This document shows positions 36,817 through 40,416 of a stretch of DNA of 40,416 nt, piece after piece. Under the pieces are notes generated by a model. That model saw only the letters and a program-made list of their open reading frames with translations. It did no database searches and was not told the DNA's origin. Both the position numbers and the translations under genes were made by a program. This DNA comes from Pseudomonadota bacterium (GTDB lineage Bacteria; Pseudomonadota; Alphaproteobacteria; JACQOE01). How positions within the stretch are numbered: position 1 is the stretch's first letter; every line of letters starts with the position of its first letter. The DNA lies in the NCBI GenBank assembly GCA_016202695.1, contig JACQOE010000003.1, positions 1 through 40,416 of the forward strand, read 5' to 3'.

Positions 36817-37811
36817 GACCTCCTCCTTGCCTCTCCGGCGTCCGCCGGCCGGGCGCGGCCGCCGTCGGCGCGGGCCTCGCGGACGGTGATGTAGGTGGCG
36901 CTGGCGAAGATGACGGTGCCGCCGATCCAGGTCCAGGGATCGGGAACCTCGGCGAAGAGCAGGTAGCCGACCAGGGTCGCCCACACCAGGCGGCCGAAGT
37001 CGAGCGGCATCACCGCCGTCGCCTCGGCCTCCTTGAGCGACTGGGCGATGCACATCTGCCCCGCCACCTGGCAGGCGCCGACCATCGCCAGCCAGCCGAG
37101 GTCGGCGGGCGTCGGCGGCACCCAGACGAGGAAGGCGGGGACGAAATTCATGGCGGTGAGGAAGAGGGCCATGTAGGCGACGATGGTGACGCTAGCCTCG
37201 GTGCGGGCCAGGATCTTGGTGAGGATCAGCACCAAGGCCCAGCCCACCGCCGAGCCGAGCGCCCACAGCCCGCCCACGTCCACCGCCTCGATCCCGGGGC
37301 GGAAGATGACCAGCATCCCCGCGAACCCGACGACGAGCGCGAGCGCCCGGCGGGCGCGCATCGCCTCGCCCAGCACGAACACCGCCGCGACCGAGGCGAA
37401 GAGCGGCGAGGTGAAGCTGATGGCGTTGATGGCCGAGAGCTTGGTGCCGGGGATGGCGAGCGCCTCGTGCAGCGTGATCATCGCCGCGACGTTCATCAGC
37501 GAGCGCCAGAGGTGGAGCCCGATCCGCCGCGTGCGGAAGGGGGCGAGGCCGACCTTGAGGAACCAGGGGCCGAGGAGAAGAAGCGCGAAGAAGGTGCGGA
37601 AGAAGGCGGTCTCGGCCGGCGGCAGGTGGGCCGAGACGTGCCGCACCGCCGCGTGCAGGAAGACCACGAACACGGTCGAGGCGACCATCAGCAGCATGCC
37701 CCGCAGCGTCGAGGGCGCGCTCAAGGATCGGCGGATCGCGGTCGGCACGGCGCGGTTGGACGGGATGGTCTCGGGCCTGGGCGAAGGGGCGACGGGACGA
37801 GTGCCCATCAT
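36813..37811 (-). CDS. EamA/DMT family transporter
   Basis: A 332-residue inner-membrane protein with about ten hydrophobic helices in two EamA halves. Typical segments are MLLMVASTVFVVFLHAAV, FFRTFFALLLLGPWF, KLSAINAISFTSPLFASVAAVFVLGEAMRARR, LALVVGFAGMLVIF, GWALVLILTKIL and LDFGRLVWATLVGYLLFAEVPDPWTWIGG. It resembles the RhaT/S-adenosylmethionine-type drug/metabolite transporters; the substrate is unknown. Either ATG 37811 or 37808 may start the protein. It is the first gene of a two-gene operon with the FAH-family hydrolase, suggesting it moves that enzyme's substrate or product. Confidence 0.88.
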   Translation of the reverse strand: MMGTRPVAPSPRPETIPSNRAVPTAIRRSLSAPSTLRGMLLMVASTVFVVFLHAAVRHVSAHLPPAETAFFRTFFALLLLGPWFLKVGLAPFRTRRIGLHLWRSLMNVAAMITLHEALAIPGTKLSAINAISFTSPLFASVAAVFVLGEAMRARRALALVVGFAGMLVIFRPGIEAVDVGGLWALGSAVGWALVLILTKILARTEASVTIVAYMALFLTAMNFVPAFLVWVPPTPADLGWLAMVGACQVAGQMCIAQSLKEAEATAVMPLDFGRLVWATLVGYLLFAEVPDPWTWIGGTVIFASATYITVREARADGGRARPADAGEARRRS

Positions 37812-38014
37812 AGGCGGAAAGAAGGGCGCGCGGAAACGCCGATCTCGCCGGCGCCGGCGCCCGCCGGCCCGCGCGCCGCGGGCTTGACAGGCGGCGGCGA
37901 ACGGCCTCCCATCGTCGCCCGGACCGGCCGGTGGCATGAGCGCCACGGGCCTAACCGCCGACAAGAGCAAGCGGCGCGCGCGGCCGGCGGAGGCGAGGGA
38001 GGAAGGAGGGGGAA

Positions 38015-39757
38015 ATGTCGGGCTCGAACGGGGACTACGTCTCGCGGCGGAGCGCGCTGATCGGCACCCGCCACATGGTCGCGGCCGGCCACGTCCTCGC
38101 CGCCGAGGCGGCGCACCAGGTGCTGGAGGCGGGCGGCAACGCCGTCGATGCGGCGGTCGCCGGCGGGCTCGTCCTGGGGGTGGTGCAGAGCGAGTTCGTC
38201 AACGTCGCCGGGGTGGCGCCGATCCTGATCCACATCGCCGGGACCGGCGAGAGCGTCACCATCGACGGCCTCGGGGTGTGGCCGCGCGCGGCCTCGGCCG
38301 AGTTCTTCCGCCAGACCTACGGCGGCGACATCCCGCGCGGGATCCACCGGGTGGTGGTGCCGGCCGCCCCCGACGCCTGGCTCACCGCGCTCGAGCGCTT
38401 CGGCAGCATGGGCTTCGCCGAGGTCGCGGCGAGCGCCATCCGCTTCGCCCGCGAGGGCTTCGTGATGTACCCGCTGATGGCGCACCTGATCGAGAAGAAC
38501 GCCGCCCACTACGCCGAGTGGCCGGCGAGCGCGGCGATCTATCTCCCCGGCGGGCGAGCGCCGAAGGTGGGCGAGGTGTTCGTGCAGGCCGACCTCGCGC
38601 GCACGCTCCAGTACATGGCCGACGAGGAGAAGGCGGCCGCCGCGAAGGGCCGCGAGGCCGGCATAGGGGCCGCCCGCGACGCCTTCTACAAGGGCGACAT
38701 CGCCGCCGCCATCGTCCGCTACCACCGCGAGAACGGCGGCTTCCTTACCGCCGAGGACATGGCCGGATACCGGGTCTCGGTCGAGCCGCCGGTCGCCACC
38801 CGCTTCCGCGACTACGAGGTGCTGACCTGCGGCCCCTGGTGCCAGGGCCCCGCCTTCGCCCACGCGCTCAGGCTCCTCGACGGCTTCGACCTTGCCCGCA
38901 TGGGCCACAACTCGCCCGCCTACGCCCACACCCTGATCGAGGCGTTCAAGCTCGTCTTCGCCGACCGCGAGCGCCACTACGGCGATCCCCGGTTCGTCGA
39001 CGTGCCGCTCGAAGGGCTCCTCTCGCCCGAGTACGCGACCGCGCGCCGGGCGCTGATCCGCCCCTTCACCGCCTGGAGCGAGATGCCGCCGGCCGGCGAT
39101 CCCCGGCTCACGGCACCCGTCTCGGCCGCGGGCGGCGGCCGGCTCCGCGCCGCCGGCGGCGCGTTCGACCTCGCCGACACCTCCTACATCTGCGTCGTCG
39201 ACCGGCTGGGCAACGCCGTCTCGGCCACCCCCAGCGACAACTCCTGGAGCCAGCCGGTGGTGCCGGGCACCGGGCTCTCGCCCTCGGGCCGGGGCTCGCA
39301 GTCCCGGACCGACCCCGCGCACCCCTGTTGCCTCGCCCCCGGCAAGCGCCCCCGCCTCACCCCCAACCCGGCGATGGTGATGAAGGGGGGGCGCCCGTTC
39401 ATGCCCATCGGCTCGCCCGGCGGCGACGTGCAGGTGCAGGCGATGGTGCAGGCGTTCCTCAACGTCGCCGCCTTCGGCATGGACCCGCAGGTGGCGGTGG
39501 ACGCGCCCCGCTTCGCCACCTTCAGCTTCCCCAACAGCTTCGCCCCCCACGCCTATCTCCCCGGGCGGGCGAACCTGGAGGGGCGGATCGCGCCCGAGGT
39601 GGGAAGCCGGCTCGCGGCGCTGGGCAACGACGTCGAGTGGTGGCCCGAGGCGACCTACCTCGCCGGCGCGGTCTGCGCCATCGTCGTCGATCGCGACCGG
39701 GGTACGCTCGCCGGCGCCGCCGACTTCCGCCGCCACACCGGGGTGGCGGGCTGGTGA
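38015..39757 (+). CDS. ggt: gamma-glutamyltransferase family hydrolase (second copy)
   Basis: A 580-residue Ntn-hydrolase of the GGT family. VLEAGGNAVDAAVAGGLVLGVVQSE and DAFYKGDIAAAIVRYH belong to the large subunit. The nucleophile is likely Thr389 in DLADTSYICVVDRLGNAVSATPSDN. The small-subunit oxyanion segment reads IGSPGGDVQVQAMVQAFLNV, where classical GGT has GSPGG, so this copy keeps that motif better than the copy at 32423. No signal peptide is visible. It is clearly divergent from the first GGT in length and sequence, so it is not a recent duplicate. A very strong GGAAGGAGGGGGAA ribosome site precedes the ATG. Confidence 0.9.
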   Translation: MSGSNGDYVSRRSALIGTRHMVAAGHVLAAEAAHQVLEAGGNAVDAAVAGGLVLGVVQSEFVNVAGVAPILIHIAGTGESVTIDGLGVWPRAASAEFFRQTYGGDIPRGIHRVVVPAAPDAWLTALERFGSMGFAEVAASAIRFAREGFVMYPLMAHLIEKNAAHYAEWPASAAIYLPGGRAPKVGEVFVQADLARTLQYMADEEKAAAAKGREAGIGAARDAFYKGDIAAAIVRYHRENGGFLTAEDMAGYRVSVEPPVATRFRDYEVLTCGPWCQGPAFAHALRLLDGFDLARMGHNSPAYAHTLIEAFKLVFADRERHYGDPRFVDVPLEGLLSPEYATARRALIRPFTAWSEMPPAGDPRLTAPVSAAGGGRLRAAGGAFDLADTSYICVVDRLGNAVSATPSDNSWSQPVVPGTGLSPSGRGSQSRTDPAHPCCLAPGKRPRLTPNPAMVMKGGRPFMPIGSPGGDVQVQAMVQAFLNVAAFGMDPQVAVDAPRFATFSFPNSFAPHAYLPGRANLEGRIAPEVGSRLAALGNDVEWWPEATYLAGAVCAIVVDRDRGTLAGAADFRRHTGVAGW

Positions 39758-39775
39758 GGAAAGATCATCGACGTT

Positions 39776-39931
39776 TTATTCGGCAGAAGTTTCGGACTCC
39801 TCACGGACCGCATACTGTTCCATCTGGAACGACACGCGAAGGAGCTGGTCCTTAAGCACCTTGATCGTATTAGGATCGAGCTTGGCCCGCAGGCGCTGAG
39901 TCCGCCACTCCGCCGGGCTGGAATTTGTCAT
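39776..39931 (-). CDS. small hypothetical protein
   Basis: A 51-residue reading frame (MTNSSPAEWRTQRL...) with a charged, amphipathic helical middle (KLDPNTIKVLKDQLLRVSFQMEQYAVREE). I recognise no family. An upstream in-frame start at 39991 would give 71 residues. The ribosome site is weak. It lies in the lower-GC right edge and diverges, by 38 bp, from the partial gene at 39970. The two could form a divergent pair, but coding status is uncertain. Confidence 0.35.
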   Translation of the reverse strand: MTNSSPAEWRTQRLRAKLDPNTIKVLKDQLLRVSFQMEQYAVREESETSAE

Positions 39932-39969
39932 CGGAGATCTCGCGGGCACACACTTCCTACGACAACACG

Positions 39970-40416
39970 ATGACCAACGGAATATCTCCATTCAGGACTG
40001 ATCGCCAGTTAGTGGTCTTTGCCGGGCAGTTCCTTCGAGAGCGCGTTCGCCATCTTCGAAAGGATGTGGCTATCTGCCTGACACCCAACAAGCAAGGAAG
40101 TCATGCTTATTTCCCGGCCCTTATGGCTAGCTTTGCGTTTCTGGAACTGTTGAGTGGGCTTCACGCAGGTAAACTGAACGGGGTTAGGTTGGAAGATTTC
40201 TGCAAGTACACCAACGATTTCATGAATGGAACAAACTACGATCGGAAAAAATTGGCGATTCTTCTTGAGGTGATCAGGCACAAGGTCGCGCACCTAGCAC
40301 ACCCTTATTTCGTCTTTGACACGAAAACGAGCAAGCACCTTTGTTCCCCTCCAATGAGGTTGACCTGGACTGTCTACGAGCGGAATCGCCCTCAGCCGAT
40401 TGAAGTGATCCCATAC
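39970..40416 (+). CDS. partial hypothetical protein with HEPN-like R-x4-H motif (runs off the window)
   Basis: An open frame of 149 codons from ATG 39970 to the last base, with no stop, so the C-terminus is missing. The visible sequence is helical: FRTDRQLVVFAGQFLRERVRHLRKDVAI, YFPALMASFAFLELLSGLHAG, then LAILLEVIRHKVAHLAHPYFVFDTKT. The last segment contains Arg103-x4-His108, reminiscent of HEPN-type RNases and HEPN-like hypothetical proteins. Codon use is ordinary for a mid-GC genome (TTT, AAA, CTT frequent) and unlike the rest of the window, indicating foreign origin. The start is not fixed; no clear ribosome site precedes 39970 and the frame stays open upstream. Confidence 0.6.
   Translation, partial: MTNGISPFRTDRQLVVFAGQFLRERVRHLRKDVAICLTPNKQGSHAYFPALMASFAFLELLSGLHAGKLNGVRLEDFCKYTNDFMNGTNYDRKKLAILLEVIRHKVAHLAHPYFVFDTKTSKHLCSPPMRLTWTVYERNRPQPIEVIPY

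Noticed and set aside
40009-40293. A 94-codon minus-strand frame at the right edge
   Set aside because: It lies fully opposite the partial gene at 39970, which has a more plausible protein sequence running to the window end.

Overview
This window is very GC-rich and densely packed. It looks like chromosomal DNA of an alphaproteobacterium, probably Rhodospirillales in the broad sense. The pointers are aconitase AcnA followed by a DUF1223 protein, the block of SUV3-like helicase, S4 protein, 7Fe ferredoxin FdxA and CarD, and close resemblance of many products to families typical of that group. No plasmid, phage or IS transposase gene is visible. Species level cannot be read from the sequence.

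Layout. 1-5304 (+): an Asp-box beta-propeller protein, a MoaD/ThiS-like ubiquitin-fold protein, acnA, and a DUF1223 secreted thioredoxin-fold protein. 5405-6982 (-): a PagL-like lipid A deacylase and a proline iminopeptidase. 7103-9414 (+): an SNase-like protein with altered catalytic residues and an M48 lipoprotein protease. 9416-14517 (-): a metallophosphoesterase that has lost its metal motifs, carD, fdxA, an S4 protein and an SUV3-like helicase. 14737-18029 (+): a cassette of acyl carrier protein, MaoC-SDR fusion, AAC(3)-type N-acyltransferase and SAM methyltransferase. Its leucine codon preference differs from its neighbours and it is the best candidate for an uncharacterised small pathway. 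18223-20990: pcm (-) and htpG (+).

21049-22658 is a small accessory patch: tRNA-Arg(CCU), a lower-GC DUF4145 gene directly after it, and a Phd/PIN toxin-antitoxin pair with a palindromic operator. A DUF1194 von Willebrand-like protein follows. 23810-27967 (+) is a tight four-gene operon (PglD/NeuD-like acetyltransferase, WbpG/PseA-like amidotransferase, NeuB, NeuC/LegG). It points to a nonulosonic (legionaminic-type, possibly acetamidino) sugar for a surface glycan or flagellin; the remaining pathway steps are not in this window.

27990-32147 (-): a PPOX flavoprotein, a DUF1847 cysteine-rich protein, and two tandem paralogous pentapeptide-repeat proteins of nearly equal length. 32423-39757: a probable catabolic or amide-hydrolysis region with two gamma-glutamyltransferase-family enzymes bracketing two tandem SDRs and a DMT transporter/FAH-hydrolase pair. 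The leader of the first GGT gene has two mutually exclusive pairings, one of which covers the ribosome binding site. From about 39760 base composition drops sharply; the window ends inside an unrecognised gene that has a HEPN-like R-x4-H motif.

Intergenic spaces hold at least two families of palindromic repeats (REP-like hairpins, and a roughly 105-114 bp two-hairpin element present twice).
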